64,000 nucleotides of DNA, from positions 1 to 64,000 of the forward strand of contig CAIUMD010000007.1 in the NCBI GenBank assembly GCA_903900155.1. The letters run 5' to 3'. Positions within the stretch are counted from its first letter, which is position 1. Each line of letters starts with the position of its first letter. The stretch is from an uncultured Caulobacterales bacterium. Its GTDB lineage: Bacteria > Pseudomonadota > Alphaproteobacteria > Caulobacterales > Caulobacteraceae. Made by a program: the position numbers and the translations under genes. This document shows positions 18,111 to 28,527 of this stretch, in pieces. Under the pieces are notes generated by a model. It had not been told where the DNA came from. It ran no database searches and was given only the letters and a program-made list of their open reading frames with translations.

Positions 18111-19457
18111 ATGTTCGACAAGATCCTCATCGCGAACCGGGGCGAGATCGCGCTCCGGGTCCACCGCGCCTGCAAGGAAATGGGCATCGCCACCGTGGCG
18201 GTCCACTCCGAGGCCGACCGCAACTCCATGTGGGTGCGCCTGGCGGACGAAAGCGTCTGCATCGGCCCCGCGCCGGCCGCCAAGAGCTATCTCAACATCC
18301 CGTCGATCATCGCGGCGGCCGAGATCACCGGCGCCCAGGGCATCCACCCGGGCTATGGCTTCCTGTCGGAGAACGCCCGCTTCGCCGAGATCGTCGGCGC
18401 GCACGGCTTCACCTTCATCGGTCCCAAGCCCGAGCACATCCGGATGATGGGCGACAAGATCACCGCCAAGCAGGCCGTGAAGGACGCCGGCATCCCGGTC
18501 GTCCCCGGCTCGGACGGCGGCGTCTCCACGGAAGAAGAGGCCTTCGAGGCCGCCGACAAGATCGGCTTCCCGGTGCTGATCAAGGCCGCCGCCGGCGGTG
18601 GCGGTCGCGGCATGAAGGTCGCCCAGACGCGTGAAGACCTGGCCGAAGCGGTTGCGACCGCCCGCGCCGAGGCCCGCGCCGCGTTCGGCGACGACACGGT
18701 CTATATGGAGCGCTACCTCCAGAAGCCGCGCCACATCGAGCTGCAGGTCATCGCCGACAGCCACGGCAACGTGGTGCATCTGGGCGAACGCGACTGCTCG
18801 CTGCAGCGCCGCCACCAGAAGGTGCTGGAAGAAGCCCCCTCGCCGGCTCTGTCGGCCGAGGGACGCGCCAAGATCGGCAAGATCGTGGTCGACGCCGTCA
18901 AGGCCATTGGTTATCTCGGCGTCGGGACCATCGAGTTCCTGTGGGAGAACGACGAGTTCTTCTTCATCGAGATGAACACCCGCCTGCAGGTCGAGCACCC
19001 GGTCACCGAAGCCATCACCGGCATCGACCTCGTCCGTGAGCAGATCCGCATCGCCGCCGGCCTGCCGCTGTCGTTCACCCAGGACGACGTCGTCTTCGAA
19101 GGCCACGCCATCGAGTGCCGGATCAACGCCGAGAACGCGCGGACCTTCACGCCCTCGCCGGGCGTGATCACCGACTTCCACGCCCCTGGCGGCCTGGGCG
19201 TTCGCCTGGATTCAGCGATCTACACCGGCTACGCGATCCCGCCGTACTACGACAGCCTGATCGGCAAGCTGATCGTCCACGGCCGCGACCGCGCCGAGTG
19301 CATCGCGCGCCTCAAGCGCTGCCTGGCCGAAATGGTGGTCGGCGGCGTCGAGACCACGATCCCGCTGTTCCAGGACCTGCTGGTGCAGCCCGACATCCTG
19401 GCCGGCGACTATAACATCCACTGGCTGGAACGCTGGATCAAAGCCCAGGAAGCCTAA
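18111..19457 (+). CDS. accC: Biotin carboxylase subunit of acetyl-CoA carboxylase
   Basis: It carboxylates biotin on AccB using ATP and bicarbonate. The 448 residues match the usual length. ATP-grasp motifs: [13 protein letters not shown] at the N-terminus, [12 protein letters not shown] (glycine-rich loop), [19 protein letters not shown], and [16 protein letters not shown] at the metal and bicarbonate site. It is translated from an ATG five bases past accB. aat follows after 8 bp, so aroQ, accB, accC and aat may form one transcript. Confidence 0.97.
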   Translation: MFDKILIANRGEIALRVHRACKEMGIATVAVHSEADRNSMWVRLADESVCIGPAPAAKSYLNIPSIIAAAEITGAQGIHPGYGFLSENARFAEIVGAHGFTFIGPKPEHIRMMGDKITAKQAVKDAGIPVVPGSDGGVSTEEEAFEAADKIGFPVLIKAAAGGGGRGMKVAQTREDLAEAVATARAEARAAFGDDTVYMERYLQKPRHIELQVIADSHGNVVHLGERDCSLQRRHQKVLEEAPSPALSAEGRAKIGKIVVDAVKAIGYLGVGTIEFLWENDEFFFIEMNTRLQVEHPVTEAITGIDLVREQIRIAAGLPLSFTQDDVVFEGHAIECRINAENARTFTPSPGVITDFHAPGGLGVRLDSAIYTGYAIPPYYDSLIGKLIVHGRDRAECIARLKRCLAEMVVGGVETTIPLFQDLLVQPDILAGDYNIHWLERWIKAQEA

Positions 19458-19465
19458 CCCCGGGA

Positions 19466-20125
19466 ATGGCGATGGAAGACGCCTTCACGGTCGACGATCT
19501 GATCGCCTGCTATGCGCGCGGCGTCTTCCCCATGGCCGACGCCCGCGAGGACGAAAGCCTGTTCCTGATCGATCCCGAGCGGCGGGGCGTCCTGCCGCTC
19601 GGGGACTTTCACATCCCCAAGCGCCTGGCCCGCACGGTCCGCAACGGTCCCTACCAGGTCAGGATCGACACCGCCTTCGACGCGGTGATCGAAGGCTGCG
19701 CGGCCTCCAAGCCCGGCCGGCTCGACACCTGGATCAATCACCCCATCCAGCGCCTGTACGGCCAGCTCTACGCCCGTGGCCTAGCTCATAGCGTCGAGAC
19801 CTGGGACGGCGACCGGCTGGTCGGCGGCCTGTACGGCGTGGCCCTGGGCGGCGCGTTCTTCGGCGAGAGCATGTTCTCGACGGCGCGGGACGCCAGCAAG
19901 GTGGCGCTGGTGCATCTGGTGGCGCGGCTAGTGGCCGGCGGCTATCAGCTGCTCGACACCCAGTTCCTCACCGATCACCTGACGCAGTTCGGCACGCTCG
20001 AAATCAGCCGCGCGGACTATCGCCGACGGCTGGCCAAGGCCCTGCTGGTTCCGGGGGACTTCTACGGCTTGGCGGGCGGCGCGTCCGGAAGCGACTGCTT
20101 GCAGGCGATCAGCCAGGCGTCATAG
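19466..20125 (+). CDS. aat: Leucyl/phenylalanyl-tRNA-protein transferase
   Basis: It adds Leu or Phe to proteins with N-terminal Arg or Lys, marking them for ClpS/ClpAP degradation; N-end rule turnover is active in Caulobacter. The protein is 219 residues. Motifs: GVFPMAD near residue 20, [36 protein letters not shown] (written here as two joined motifs, HSVETWDGD and LVGGLYGV), FFGESMFS and [14 protein letters not shown] 19466 or 19472 could serve as start. Its last 64 bp overlap the convergent DUF2155 gene. Confidence 0.94.
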   Translation: MAMEDAFTVDDLIACYARGVFPMADAREDESLFLIDPERRGVLPLGDFHIPKRLARTVRNGPYQVRIDTAFDAVIEGCAASKPGRLDTWINHPIQRLYGQLYARGLAHSVETWDGDRLVGGLYGVALGGAFFGESMFSTARDASKVALVHLVARLVAGGYQLLDTQFLTDHLTQFGTLEISRADYRRRLAKALLVPGDFYGLAGGASGSDCLQAISQAS

Positions 20126-20703
20126 ACCGGGTGCTCCAGCGGGTGCAGGCCCGGCGTGCTGGCGTACATCCAACCCTTGTAGACTTGGCGTCCAGGCGGC
20201 GCGGCGCGGCCGGCCTGGGCCTTGGGCTGGGTGTCGATGACGACATAGGCCGAGGTTTCCGGCGCGATCTCGTCGGCGGCGGCCGTCTCGCAGGCGCGGA
20301 CGGTGAAGATCAGGGTCTTGTAGCGGATCGGCTGGCCCACCGGGACCTCGAACCGCATGGTCTCGGTCGTGACCTTGTCCAGGGCCTGGACGATGGCCAC
20401 CGAATAGCGCTGACGCTTAGCGGGTTCGACCGGCTTGGCCGGAGTCGTCGGTTTGGGCGTTACGACGGCGCCGGGCTTGGGCGAGGCCGGCGGCACGGGA
20501 TTGGCGGCCGCCGGGGTCACCTGGGTCGGCTGGGCCTCGCCGGCCGGCGTCGGCGCGGGGGCCGGACGCGGCGCGGGCGGCGCTTGCGGGGCCAGAGGCG
20601 CGGCCGGGGGCTGGAACGTCGAGTTCTGGCGCGCCAACGCTGCGCCGGCCACGGTCAGACCGGACAGGACGGCGACGGCTGCCAGGGAAGCCCGACGGGC
20701 CAT
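20062..20703 (-). CDS. DUF2155-domain secreted protein
   Basis: The function is unknown. The 213-residue protein has a signal peptide ending near AALARQN, then a long Pro/Ala-rich linker (about 30-100), then a DUF2155 domain with [27 protein letters not shown] and [19 protein letters not shown]. In alphaproteobacteria this family often sits beside the NDUFA12-like gene, as here (5 bp apart), and is presumed periplasmic. Its 3' end overlaps aat tail-to-tail by 64 bp. The start is ATG at 20701-20703; the longer open frame to 21171 is a shadow of the upstream gene. Confidence 0.85.
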   Translation of the reverse strand: MARRASLAAVAVLSGLTVAGAALARQNSTFQPPAAPLAPQAPPAPRPAPAPTPAGEAQPTQVTPAAANPVPPASPKPGAVVTPKPTTPAKPVEPAKRQRYSVAIVQALDKVTTETMRFEVPVGQPIRYKTLIFTVRACETAAADEIAPETSAYVVIDTQPKAQAGRAAPPGRQVYKGWMYASTPGLHPLEHPVYDAWLIACKQSLPDAPPAKP

Positions 20704-20708
20704 GCGGC

Positions 20709-21104
20709 TTATTCCGGCTTCCAGGCTTCGTAGTCGCTGGTGGCGACCGCGCGTTCGCCGCCACGGGTCAGCGAACCCTTCGGACGCCACGCATAGACCG
20801 TGCCGGTCAGGTTCGGCAGGTGATCCTTTTCCCACGCGCGACGCGGCAGCGGAACCTGGGTCGGCGGCTCGTCGAAGGTGTAGTGCAGCCAGCCGCTCCA
20901 GTCCGGCGGGACCTTCGAGGCTTCGGCATAGCCGTTGTAGATCACCCAGCGGCGCTTGCGCTGGTCGTAAGAGTCGCTGTTGTCGCGGGCTTCGAAATAG
21001 CGGTTGCCTTGCTCGTCCTGGCCCACAAACACGCCGCGGCGGCCGATATGGAAGCGCTGACCCAGGGTCGCGCCGTTCCACCACGTGAAGATCGCTTTCA
21101 GCAC
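20709..21104 (-). CDS. NDUFA12/17.2-kDa-like subunit of NADH:ubiquinone oxidoreductase
   Basis: This is an accessory subunit of respiratory complex I found in alphaproteobacteria and mitochondria. The 131-residue protein has the family pattern: WWNGATLGQRF, VGQDEQGNRYFE, RRWVIYNGYAEASKVPP, WSGWLHYTFDE and AYEAWKP-like end YEAWKPE. The main nuo operon is not in this window. It is followed 5 bp later by the DUF2155 gene, and the two are probably co-transcribed. Confidence 0.92.
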   Translation of the reverse strand: MLKAIFTWWNGATLGQRFHIGRRGVFVGQDEQGNRYFEARDNSDSYDQRKRRWVIYNGYAEASKVPPDWSGWLHYTFDEPPTQVPLPRRAWEKDHLPNLTGTVYAWRPKGSLTRGGERAVATSDYEAWKPE

Positions 21105-21382
21105 TACGTTCGCACCTGAAATTGCAAGGCTTTGGCTTACCGCGAGACGCGCGGCGAAGCGGCCGGAACATAGCGCCCCAGGCTCGCAGCGTCCAGCGCC
21201 GCTAGGTCCAGGCCGACTTCAACATCTTGTGGATTAGAGCCCCCAGACCCACGACATCTATTGAGGCTCGGCGAGCGAGGTTCTAGCTTGGGGTGCGACC
21301 TTACGCGCATCCCGACGGCACGGAATCAGTCATTAGGGATTTGGTAAGACATCACGACCGCCGCCCGGACCGGAACTCGCCC

Positions 21383-24109
21383 ATGCGCACGCCCGCCAAA
21401 GCCGCCGGACTTGTCCCCGCCATGGAGTGGCGCGACCTGGAACGCGCCGACGAGATGGTCGTGGTCTCCGCCCCTGCGGCCTGGAGCGACGCCCGTGTCG
21501 AGGCCTGGCTGGACTGGGCCGGCGAGATCGAGCCCAAGGCCCCGCTGGGCGGCGGCCCTGCGCGTTATGCCGACCGTATCGCCCAGGCGGGCCTGGCCCG
21601 TGGCCTGTTCGGCGACAAGGCCGACGCCGCCGCGTTCCGCGAAGCCCTGCTGGCCACCATGCTGTCGGGCGTCGCCACGCCCGCCGGCGGCCAGGCCGGT
21701 CTGGAGTTGCTGTCCGACATCGGCGAGTTCGAGTTCCAGAGCGCGGTGAAGACCACCCTGGCCCAGCGTCGCGGGCGCCTGCTGGCCGCCCAGGCCGCCG
21801 CGCGCCTCGACGCCGCCCTGGCCCAGGTCGCCGACGCCGTGCGCCGCTGCTCGGGCGACGCCCGCGCCTGCAGCGACGTCCACAAGAACCCCGCCCTGGC
21901 CCGCGCCGCCCGCAAGGCCCGCGAACTGGGCGCCGACGATCGCACCATCCTGGACGCCATCGCCACAGCCGACACCCTGCGCTCCTCGCTGGGCGAGCAG
22001 GCGCCCGAGCGCGAACTCTCGATGGTCGCCTCGGCCTCGCGCCAGGCCGTCGCCGCCGGTGACGAGGCCTCGGGCCTGGCGGCGCAGGTCGGCTGGGAAA
22101 CCAGCGCCTTGACCCTGGCCCTGTCGCCGAACGACGCCGAGCTGATCTCGCGCGGCGCGGGCGCCAGCGCCGCCATCGACGCCAGCGCCTTCCTCGACGA
22201 GGACGGTTTCGACGTCGAGCGCTTCACCTATGTCTGCCACCTGTGGGGCACGGCCCTGGAGCTGGCGCGCGGCGACCGCCCTGCCCGCCTGGGCCTGGCC
22301 GGCGTCGGCGACTGCCTGCTGACCCAGGGCTGGGCCCAGACCAGCGTCGAGGGCCGTGACGGCGCCGCCGCGCTGTGGGCCTTGGCCGTGGGCGCGGCCT
22401 TGTCGGCCAGCGCCGAAGCCGCCGCCGTGCTGGGCCAGGACGAAGCCTTCGCCCAGGACAAGCAGGGCGTGCTCAAGACCCTGGCCGAACGCCGCGTGCG
22501 CGCCGCCGCCCTGCGCTCGGCCCTGGCCACCGAGGCTGCCGCCGCGCTGGCCACAGCCCACGCCCTGGCCCGCAAGCAGGGCTTGCGCTCGGCCGCCCTG
22601 GTCGGTCCGTTCGAGGATGTCGAGGCCAGCTTGCGCCTGGGCGGTTCGCCCGTCGGCGCGGCCGGCGCGGTGTCACCCGTGTCGGTCGCCCAGACCGCCG
22701 ACGGCTGGCTGCTGCCGGCCTTCAGTCCCGCCGCCTTCGAGGCTCTGTCGGCCGAAGGCGTCGACCTGGACGCCGCCCGCCGTCACGCCCTGGGCCACGG
22801 CTCGCTGCTGGACAGCCCGGCCATCGACCACGTGATGCTACAAGCGCGCGGCTTCACCGCCCATGAGATCGAGAAGGCCGAGAACGCCCTGCGCGAGCAT
22901 CACGGCATCCGCGCCGCCTTCGCTCCAGCCCTGGTCGGCGCAGGCTTCCTGCGCGACGTGCTGGGCGCCTCGGCCGAGGACGTGGCCCGCCGCGACTTCG
23001 ACACCCTGGCCTTCGCCGACTTCTCGCCCACCGAGATCGCCGCCGCCGAACGCCACGCCCTGGGCGCGGGCGCGCTGGGCGACTGCGAGGCGCTGAACCC
23101 GGAACTGCGCGAGGCCTTCCGCTCGATCGAGGCCCCGGCCTTCGCCGACCGCCTGGCCATGCTGGCGGCCGTCGAAAGCTTCGCCTGCCTGCCCTCGCCG
23201 GTCACCGTGCCGGTGGCCTTCGACAGCCGCCCGGCCGACGCCGTCCGCGCCCAAGCAGCGGCGGCCCGCTCGGGCATCCGGGCCCTGCGCCTGCAACGCG
23301 CTACGGCTCCGGCCGACTTCAAGCTCGATTTGCCCGAGGAGGCCGCGCCCGAACCCGCCCGCGTCGCCGCGCCCGTCCGCGAGCCGATCGTCACCGAACG
23401 CGTGGTCGAGAAGATCGTCGAGCGCGACCGCGCCCGCCGCCGCCTGCCCGATCGCCGCAAGGGCTACATCCAGAAAGCGGCCGTCGGCGGCCACAAGGTC
23501 TATCTGCACACCGGCGAGTACGAGGACGGCGAGCTGGGCGAGCTGTTCATCGACATGCACAAAGAAGGCGCGGCGTTCCGCAGCCTGATGAACAACTTCG
23601 CCATCGCCGTGTCGCTGGGCCTGCAGCACGGCGTGCCGCTGGAAGAGTTCGTCGACGCCTTCGTCTACACCAAGTTCGAGCCGGCCGGCCCGGTGTCGGG
23701 CAACGACTCGATCAAGTCGGCGACCTCGATCCTGGACTACATCTTCCGCGAACTGGGCGTCTCGTACCTGGGCCGCGATGACCTGGCCAATGGCGACAGC
23801 GGCCAGTTCAACGCCGACGGCCTGGGCTGGGGCAAGCCGCTGGAGGACGACGAGATCGACGATGTCGGCCTGGACCCCGTCCTGGCCAGCAAGTTCATCT
23901 CCAAGGGCTTTTCGCGCGGCGCGGCGCCCGACAACCTCGTGTTCGCCTCGTTCGGCCGCAAACGCGTCGAGGGCGCCGATCGTCCTGGCGCCGAGGGCGA
24001 GATGTGCCCGGCCTGCGGCGATCTCTCGCTGACCCGTCGCGGCGGCATGACCGTGTGCGACACCTGCGGCGCGCAGTCGGACCGTCCCGGGCCTGTCGCC
24101 TCGTCCTGA
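21383..24109 (+). CDS. Probable degenerate class II (B12-type) ribonucleotide reductase paralogue with TSCPD domain
   Basis: The 908-residue protein starts at ATG 21383; the frame is open to 21293. Its C-terminus (about 685-860) is nearly canonical for alphaproteobacterial Nrd[74 protein letters not shown] zinc ribbon follows (CPAC 875-878, CDTC 892-895). The upstream part is Ala-rich and diverged, but remnants align with Nrd[16 protein letters not shown] near 300 (barrel), then [18 protein letters not shown] and [12 protein letters not shown] near 490-540. The cysteine-bearing DCANPCG-type and TINMP-type motifs expected after these are gone. I infer a catalytically dead paralogue, perhaps regulatory. 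NrdJ alignments are from memory. Confidence 0.72.
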   Translation: MRTPAKAAGLVPAMEWRDLERADEMVVVSAPAAWSDARVEAWLDWAGEIEPKAPLGGGPARYADRIAQAGLARGLFGDKADAAAFREALLATMLSGVATPAGGQAGLELLSDIGEFEFQSAVKTTLAQRRGRLLAAQAAARLDAALAQVADAVRRCSGDARACSDVHKNPALARAARKARELGADDRTILDAIATADTLRSSLGEQAPERELSMVASASRQAVAAGDEASGLAAQVGWETSALTLALSPNDAELISRGAGASAAIDASAFLDEDGFDVERFTYVCHLWGTALELARGDRPARLGLAGVGDCLLTQGWAQTSVEGRDGAAALWALAVGAALSASAEAAAVLGQDEAFAQDKQGVLKTLAERRVRAAALRSALATEAAAALATAHALARKQGLRSAALVGPFEDVEASLRLGGSPVGAAGAVSPVSVAQTADGWLLPAFSPAAFEALSAEGVDLDAARRHALGHGSLLDSPAIDHVMLQARGFTAHEIEKAENALREHHGIRAAFAPALVGAGFLRDVLGASAEDVARRDFDTLAFADFSPTEIAAAERHALGAGALGDCEALNPELREAFRSIEAPAFADRLAMLAAVESFACLPSPVTVPVAFDSRPADAVRAQAAAARSGIRALRLQRATAPADFKLDLPEEAAPEPARVAAPVREPIVTERVVEKIVERDRARRRLPDRRKGYIQKAAVGGHKVYLHTGEYEDGELGELFIDMHKEGAAFRSLMNNFAIAVSLGLQHGVPLEEFVDAFVYTKFEPAGPVSGNDSIKSATSILDYIFRELGVSYLGRDDLANGDSGQFNADGLGWGKPLEDDEIDDVGLDPVLASKFISKGFSRGAAPDNLVFASFGRKRVEGADRPGAEGEMCPACGDLSLTRRGGMTVCDTCGAQSDRPGPVASS

Positions 24110-24180
24110 GCCTGTTCGGCTGGCATTAAGGTTGCTGCGTCAGGGTGAAGACGACCCTTTCGCGTAGGACCTGCGCCAGA

Positions 24181-24672
24181 ATGAAACCGATTGCTCTTCT
24201 TGCGGCCCTCGCCGCGCTGGTCATTGCTGGCACGGCTAACGCCCAGAACGCCGGCCAGATTTCGGCCGTGCGCAATGGCGCCCACTGTCCGCGCTGCAAC
24301 CTGTTCCAGGCCGACCTGTCGAACCTGGAGCTGAAGAGCAAGAACCTGTCCGGCGCCCGCCTGCGCCAGGCAGACTTCTCGACGGCGATCATGAACCGCA
24401 CCCGCTTCGCCGGCGGCGACCTGCGGGATGTCAACGCCTATGGCGCGGTGCTGACCGGCGCCAGCTTCGCCCGCGCGGACCTGACCAACGCCAGCTTCGT
24501 CGGCGCCTATCTGCAGGGCGCGAACTTTTCGGGCGCGCGGCTGTCGGGCGTCAACTTCTCGGGCGCCGAGATGAACCGCGCCGTGGGTCTGAGCCAAGGC
24601 CAGTTGAACGGCGCCTGCGGCGACGACTCCACGTTGCTGCCGCGGGGACTTTCCATTCCGCGCTGCCGTTAA
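24181..24672 (+). CDS. Secreted pentapeptide-repeat protein (short paralogue)
   Basis: The function is unknown. The protein is 163 residues. A signal peptide ends near ANAQN. About 75 residues of pentapeptide repeats A(D/N)LxX follow, for example NLSGARLRQADFS, GASFARADLTNASF and LQGANFSGARLSGVNFSG, which fold as a quadrilateral beta-helix. The helix is preceded by a CPRC motif (HCPRCNLFQADLS). The C-terminal tail LSQGQLNGACGDD with one further Cys also occurs in the neighbouring paralogue. The ATG at 24181 starts the signal peptide; an ATG at 24145 is open but adds only non-signal residues. Confidence 0.82.
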   Translation: MKPIALLAALAALVIAGTANAQNAGQISAVRNGAHCPRCNLFQADLSNLELKSKNLSGARLRQADFSTAIMNRTRFAGGDLRDVNAYGAVLTGASFARADLTNASFVGAYLQGANFSGARLSGVNFSGAEMNRAVGLSQGQLNGACGDDSTLLPRGLSIPRCR

Positions 24673-24771
24673 ATCCCCGTCATTACCGCAATTTAAGTGG
24701 CTTCCGGCCCTCCGACGGTTCAAACCGTAACTCACACAGTCGCGTATCGTTGGACTGGCACGGAGAAGTCG

Positions 24772-25632
24772 ATGTCCCGCTTGGGCGTTTCAATCGCCGC
24801 CTTGACGCTGAGCCTGCTGGCCCTGGCCGGCCAGGCTCACGCCTCGATCGAAGACAAGGACGTCGCCAAGCTGACCTCCTTCGGCGGTATGTGCGCCAAC
24901 TGTGATCTCGCAGGCCGCAAGCTGATGAACGCCAAGTTCGCGGGCGCCAACTTCGCCAAGTCCGTCCTGATCGGCGCCGACCTGCGCGGCGCGATGTTCT
25001 ATGGCAGCAACTTCGCCGCCGCCGACCTGACCCGCGCCGACCTGCGCGGCGCCGAGATGCGCGGCGCCAACTTCGTGGCCGCCAACTTCACCGACGCCAA
25101 GATGTCGGGCGTCGAAAGCAGCGGCGCCAACCTGCAATCGGCCATCATGGTCCGCGTCGACCTGTCGTCGTCCGAACTGCATGGTTCGCAACTGGTCGGC
25201 GCCAACCTGCAGCGCGCCCGCCTGTCGAACGCCGAGCTGACCGGCTCGAACATGCAGGGCGTCAACGCCCGCGACGCCGACTTCTCGAACGCGGAGCTGA
25301 CCCACGCCAACATGACCGGCGGCAAGTTCGAAAGCGCCAACTTCCGCAATGCCGACCTGACGGCCGCCAACCTGCGCGGCGCGGTCTTCAACGGCGCCGA
25401 CTTTCGCAACGCCGACCTCAGCGCCGCCGTGCTGACCGGCGCGGATTTCTCGGGCGCCAGGGGCCTGGACCAGGACCAGCTGGACGAAGCCTGCGCCGAC
25501 GGCATGCGCCTGCCCGCGGGCTTCACCATCCGCCCCTGCAACGGCATGCGGAACGCCCGCTTCATGCTGCTGCGCGAGATGCCGAAGGCGCCGCCGGCTC
25601 CGCCGAAGCCGCCCAAGCCTCCGAAGTACTGA
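24772..25632 (+). CDS. Secreted pentapeptide-repeat protein (long paralogue)
   Basis: The function is unknown. The protein is 286 residues. A signal peptide ends near AHASIED. A CANC motif (MCANCDLAGRKLMNAKF) precedes about 40 pentapeptide units running to about residue 230, for example GADLRGAMFYGSNFAAADL. The tail then matches the short paralogue (LDQDQLDEACADGMRLP) and ends in a Pro/Lys-rich stretch. It lies 99 bp after the short paralogue, so the two arose by tandem duplication and repeat expansion or loss. The start ATG at 24772 has GGAG upstream. Confidence 0.83.
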   Translation: MSRLGVSIAALTLSLLALAGQAHASIEDKDVAKLTSFGGMCANCDLAGRKLMNAKFAGANFAKSVLIGADLRGAMFYGSNFAAADLTRADLRGAEMRGANFVAANFTDAKMSGVESSGANLQSAIMVRVDLSSSELHGSQLVGANLQRARLSNAELTGSNMQGVNARDADFSNAELTHANMTGGKFESANFRNADLTAANLRGAVFNGADFRNADLSAAVLTGADFSGARGLDQDQLDEACADGMRLPAGFTIRPCNGMRNARFMLLREMPKAPPAPPKPPKPPKY

Positions 25633-25640
25633 TCAACAAA

Positions 25641-25678
25641 AAGCCCTCCGATCCGAGATCGGAGGGCTTCTTCGTTTC
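25641..25678. terminator. Bidirectional terminator between pentapeptide gene and aspS
   Basis: AAGCCCTCCGATC at 25641-25653 pairs perfectly with GATCGGAGGGCTT at 25657-25669 around CGA. On the minus strand it is followed by TTTTTG, ending aspS. On the plus strand CTTCTTCG follows, giving a weaker stop for the pentapeptide gene. Confidence 0.88.
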
Positions 25679-25708
25679 GGACTCTCGCTCCGCTTACACC
25701 TTGATCGC

Positions 25709-27547
25709 CTAAACCTTGATGGGGGGCGCCGTGCGGATGTGCAGTTCCTTCAACTGCTTGTCGAGCACGTTGGCCGGCGCGTTCATCAGCAGGTCCTGGC
25801 CCTGCTGGTTCAGCGGGAAGGCGATGACTTCACGGATGGCGACCTGATCGGCCAGCAGCATGACGATGCGGTCGATGCCGGGGGCCAGACCGCCGTGCGG
25901 CGGCGCGCCGTAGCGGAAGGCGTTCAGCATGCCGCCGAACTGCTCCTCGACCACTTCCGGGCCGTAGCCGGCGGTGGCGAAGGCCTTGAGCATGATCTCC
26001 GGCTTGTGGTTCCGGATCGCGCCCGAGCACAGCTCGTAGCCGTTGCAGACGATGTCGTACTGGTAGGCGCGGATGGTCAGCGGGTCCTGGGTCTCCAGAG
26101 CTTCCAAACCGCCTTGCGGCATCGAGAACGGGTTGTGGCTGAAGTCGACCTTCTTCTCGTCCTCGTTCCACTCGAACATCGGGAAGTCGACGATCCAGCA
26201 GAACTTGAACTGGTTCTCGTCGACCAGCTTCAGCTCCGTGCCGACGCGGGTGCGGGCCAGGCCGGCGAACTTGGCGAACACGGCGGGATCGCCGGCCACG
26301 AAGAAGGCGGCGTCGCCGGCGCCCAGGCCCAGCGATTCCATCAGGGCTTGCGTCGGCTCGCCCAGGTTCTTGGCGATCGGGCCGCCCCAGCCGCCCTGGT
26401 CTTCCGACCAGAAGACGTAGCCGAGGCCCGGCTGGCCTTCGCCTTGCGCCCAGCTGTTCATGCGGTCGCAGAACGCGCGGCTGCCGCCGGTCGGCGCCGG
26501 GATCGCCCAGATCTGGTTCTTGGCGTCCGCGCCCAGGATCTTGGCGAACAGGCCAAAGCCGCCGTCACGGAAGTGCTCCGAGACGTTCTGCATCTTAATC
26601 GGGTTGCGCAGGTCGGGCTTGTCGCTGCCGTACCAGGCCATCGACTGCATGTAGGTCAGGCGCTCGAAGCCCTGGTGCTCGAACGACTCGCCCAGGTCGT
26701 TGGTGAAGGTGTGCGCGCCCGAGATCGGCGAGACCGGCTTGCCGTTCGAGAACTCCTCGAAGACGCCGTGCATGACGGGCTCGATGGCCGCGAACACGTC
26801 TTCTTGCGTCACGAAGCTCATCTCGACGTCCAGCTGGTAGAATTCCAGCGAACGGTCGGCGCGCAGGTCTTCGTCGCGGAAGCACGGCGCGATCTGGAAG
26901 TAGCGGTCGAAGCCCGAGACCATCAGCAGCTGCTTGAACTGCTGGGGCGCCTGCGGCAGGGCGTAGAACTTCTCGGGGTGCAGACGCGAGGGCACCAGGA
27001 AGTCGCGTGCGCCTTCCGGCGACGAGGCCGTCAGGATCGGCGTCTGGAACTCGTTGAAGCCCTGGGCGAACATGCGGTTGCGGATCGACTGGATCACGCG
27101 CGAGCGCAGGACGATGTTCTTGTGCAGGGTCTCGCGACGCAGGTCGAGATAGCGGTGCTTAAGGCGGATCTCTTCCGGATAGTCCGGCTCGCCGAAGACC
27201 GGCAGCGGCAGCTCGGCGGCTTCCGACAGCACCTCGACGGCCGAGACGCGGATCTCGATCTCGCCGGTCGGCAGGTTGGGGTTCACCACGCTGGCGTCGC
27301 GGGCGATGACCTCGCCGTCGATCTTGATCACGCTTTCCGCCCGCAGGCGCTCGACCGTCGAGAAGCCCGGGGTTTCCGGGTGCAAAACGAGCTGCGTCAG
27401 GCCGTGGTGGTCGCGCAGGTCGATGAAGACCAGACCGCCGTGGTCGCGCTTGCGATGGATCCAGCCCGACAGGCGCACCGAGGAACCGGTGTCGGAAGCG
27501 CGCAGGGCGCCGCAGTTGTGGGTGCGATAGGCGTGCATGGAGGTCAT
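25709..27547 (-). CDS. aspS: Aspartyl-tRNA synthetase
   Basis: It charges tRNA-Asp. The 612-residue bacterial-type enzyme has the N-terminal OB fold ([20 protein letters not shown]), class II motif 2 ([10 protein letters not shown] preceded by QIAPC), a GAD insertion domain around 300-430 ([16 protein letters not shown]), and motif 3 ([15 protein letters not shown]). The start may be ATG 27547 or the ATG at 27538 ([10 protein letters not shown]); neither has a clear Shine-Dalgarno. Whether it also aspartylates tRNA-Asn cannot be judged from sequence alone. tpiA lies 79 bp upstream on the same strand. Confidence 0.96.
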   Translation of the reverse strand: MTSMHAYRTHNCGALRASDTGSSVRLSGWIHRKRDHGGLVFIDLRDHHGLTQLVLHPETPGFSTVERLRAESVIKIDGEVIARDASVVNPNLPTGEIEIRVSAVEVLSEAAELPLPVFGEPDYPEEIRLKHRYLDLRRETLHKNIVLRSRVIQSIRNRMFAQGFNEFQTPILTASSPEGARDFLVPSRLHPEKFYALPQAPQQFKQLLMVSGFDRYFQIAPCFRDEDLRADRSLEFYQLDVEMSFVTQEDVFAAIEPVMHGVFEEFSNGKPVSPISGAHTFTNDLGESFEHQGFERLTYMQSMAWYGSDKPDLRNPIKMQNVSEHFRDGGFGLFAKILGADAKNQIWAIPAPTGGSRAFCDRMNSWAQGEGQPGLGYVFWSEDQGGWGGPIAKNLGEPTQALMESLGLGAGDAAFFVAGDPAVFAKFAGLARTRVGTELKLVDENQFKFCWIVDFPMFEWNEDEKKVDFSHNPFSMPQGGLEALETQDPLTIRAYQYDIVCNGYELCSGAIRNHKPEIMLKAFATAGYGPEVVEEQFGGMLNAFRYGAPPHGGLAPGIDRIVMLLADQVAIREVIAFPLNQQGQDLLMNAPANVLDKQLKELHIRTAPPIKV

Positions 27548-27626
27548 GAAAGTCTTGAATACGCGGTGATTTGCAAGGCGCGGTAAGGCGCACGTGGGCG
27601 CCCCGATGTCAAGGATTCTAGGCCTG

Positions 27627-28388
27627 TTACGCAGCTTCGACGATGGCCAGGAAGTCCTTGGCCTTCAGCGACGCGCCGCCGACCAGGGCCCCGCCGACAT
27701 TGGGCGCGGCCAGGATCTCGCGGGCGTTCTCGGGCTTCACCGAGCCGCCGTACAGGATCTGGATGGTCTCGCCCTGCTCGCCGAACAGGCTGATCAGCTC
27801 GGCGCGGATGGCGGCGTGCATCTCGACGATGTTGTCGACCGAGGCCACGTGACCGGTGCCGATGGCCCACAGCGGCTCGTAGGCGATGTTGAACGCCTGG
27901 CCCTTCAGGCTGAGCGGCAGCGAGTTGTGCAGCTGGTTGATGACGAAGCTGACCGCCTCGCCCGCCTCGCGCTGGGCCAGGCTCTCGCCGACGCAGATGA
28001 TCGGCTCCAGGCCCGCGGCGATGGCCGCCTGCGCCTTGCCGGCCACCATCTGGCAGGTCTCGCCATGATCGGTGCGGCGCTCGGAGTGGCCGACGATGAC
28101 CAGGGTCCCGCCGGCGTCGGCGATCATCTCGGCCGAGGTGTCGCCGGTGTGGGCCCCGCTGGCCTCGCCGTGGCAGTCCTGGCCGCCGGTCAGGACGAAC
28201 GAACCCTCCACGGCCTGGGCCAGGCGGTGCAGCAGGGTGGCCGGCGGGAAGATGGCGACGCGGGCGCCGGCCGGCCGGCCATCCAGCCCGGCCGCGACCG
28301 CGCGGGCCTCGTCGAGAGCAGCCGACAGGCCGTTCATCTTCCAGTTTCCGGCGATCAGCGGCCGGGGAGTCGTGCTCGAAAGGGTCAT
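27627..28388 (-). CDS. tpiA: Triose-phosphate isomerase
   Basis: It interconverts dihydroxyacetone phosphate and glyceraldehyde-3-phosphate. The 253-residue TIM barrel has the catalytic set: Lys in AGNWKMNG, His in IVGHSERR, Glu in [11 protein letters not shown], and phosphate loops VKPENA and VGGASL. It is divergent from ppiD across a 139-bp promoter region. Confidence 0.97.
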   Translation of the reverse strand: MTLSSTTPRPLIAGNWKMNGLSAALDEARAVAAGLDGRPAGARVAIFPPATLLHRLAQAVEGSFVLTGGQDCHGEASGAHTGDTSAEMIADAGGTLVIVGHSERRTDHGETCQMVAGKAQAAIAAGLEPIICVGESLAQREAGEAVSFVINQLHNSLPLSLKGQAFNIAYEPLWAIGTGHVASVDNIVEMHAAIRAELISLFGEQGETIQILYGGSVKPENAREILAAPNVGGALVGGASLKAKDFLAIVEAA

Positions 28389-28527
28389 GGACGCCTTCTT
28401 GGCGTCACGCTCGCTTGGGAAGTCAAGCCCAGGCCGCTTGCCCGGTCCCCCGCGGCTCTACTATACCCGCTGCTCTCGACCCCCTTGCCTATTCGCTTGG
28501 CGGTCCGCCTGGAAGGTTTTCGATCGC

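Noticed and set aside
25739-27586. Plus-strand frame of 615 residues opposite aspS
   Set aside because: Antisense shadow of a certain aspartyl-tRNA synthetase.
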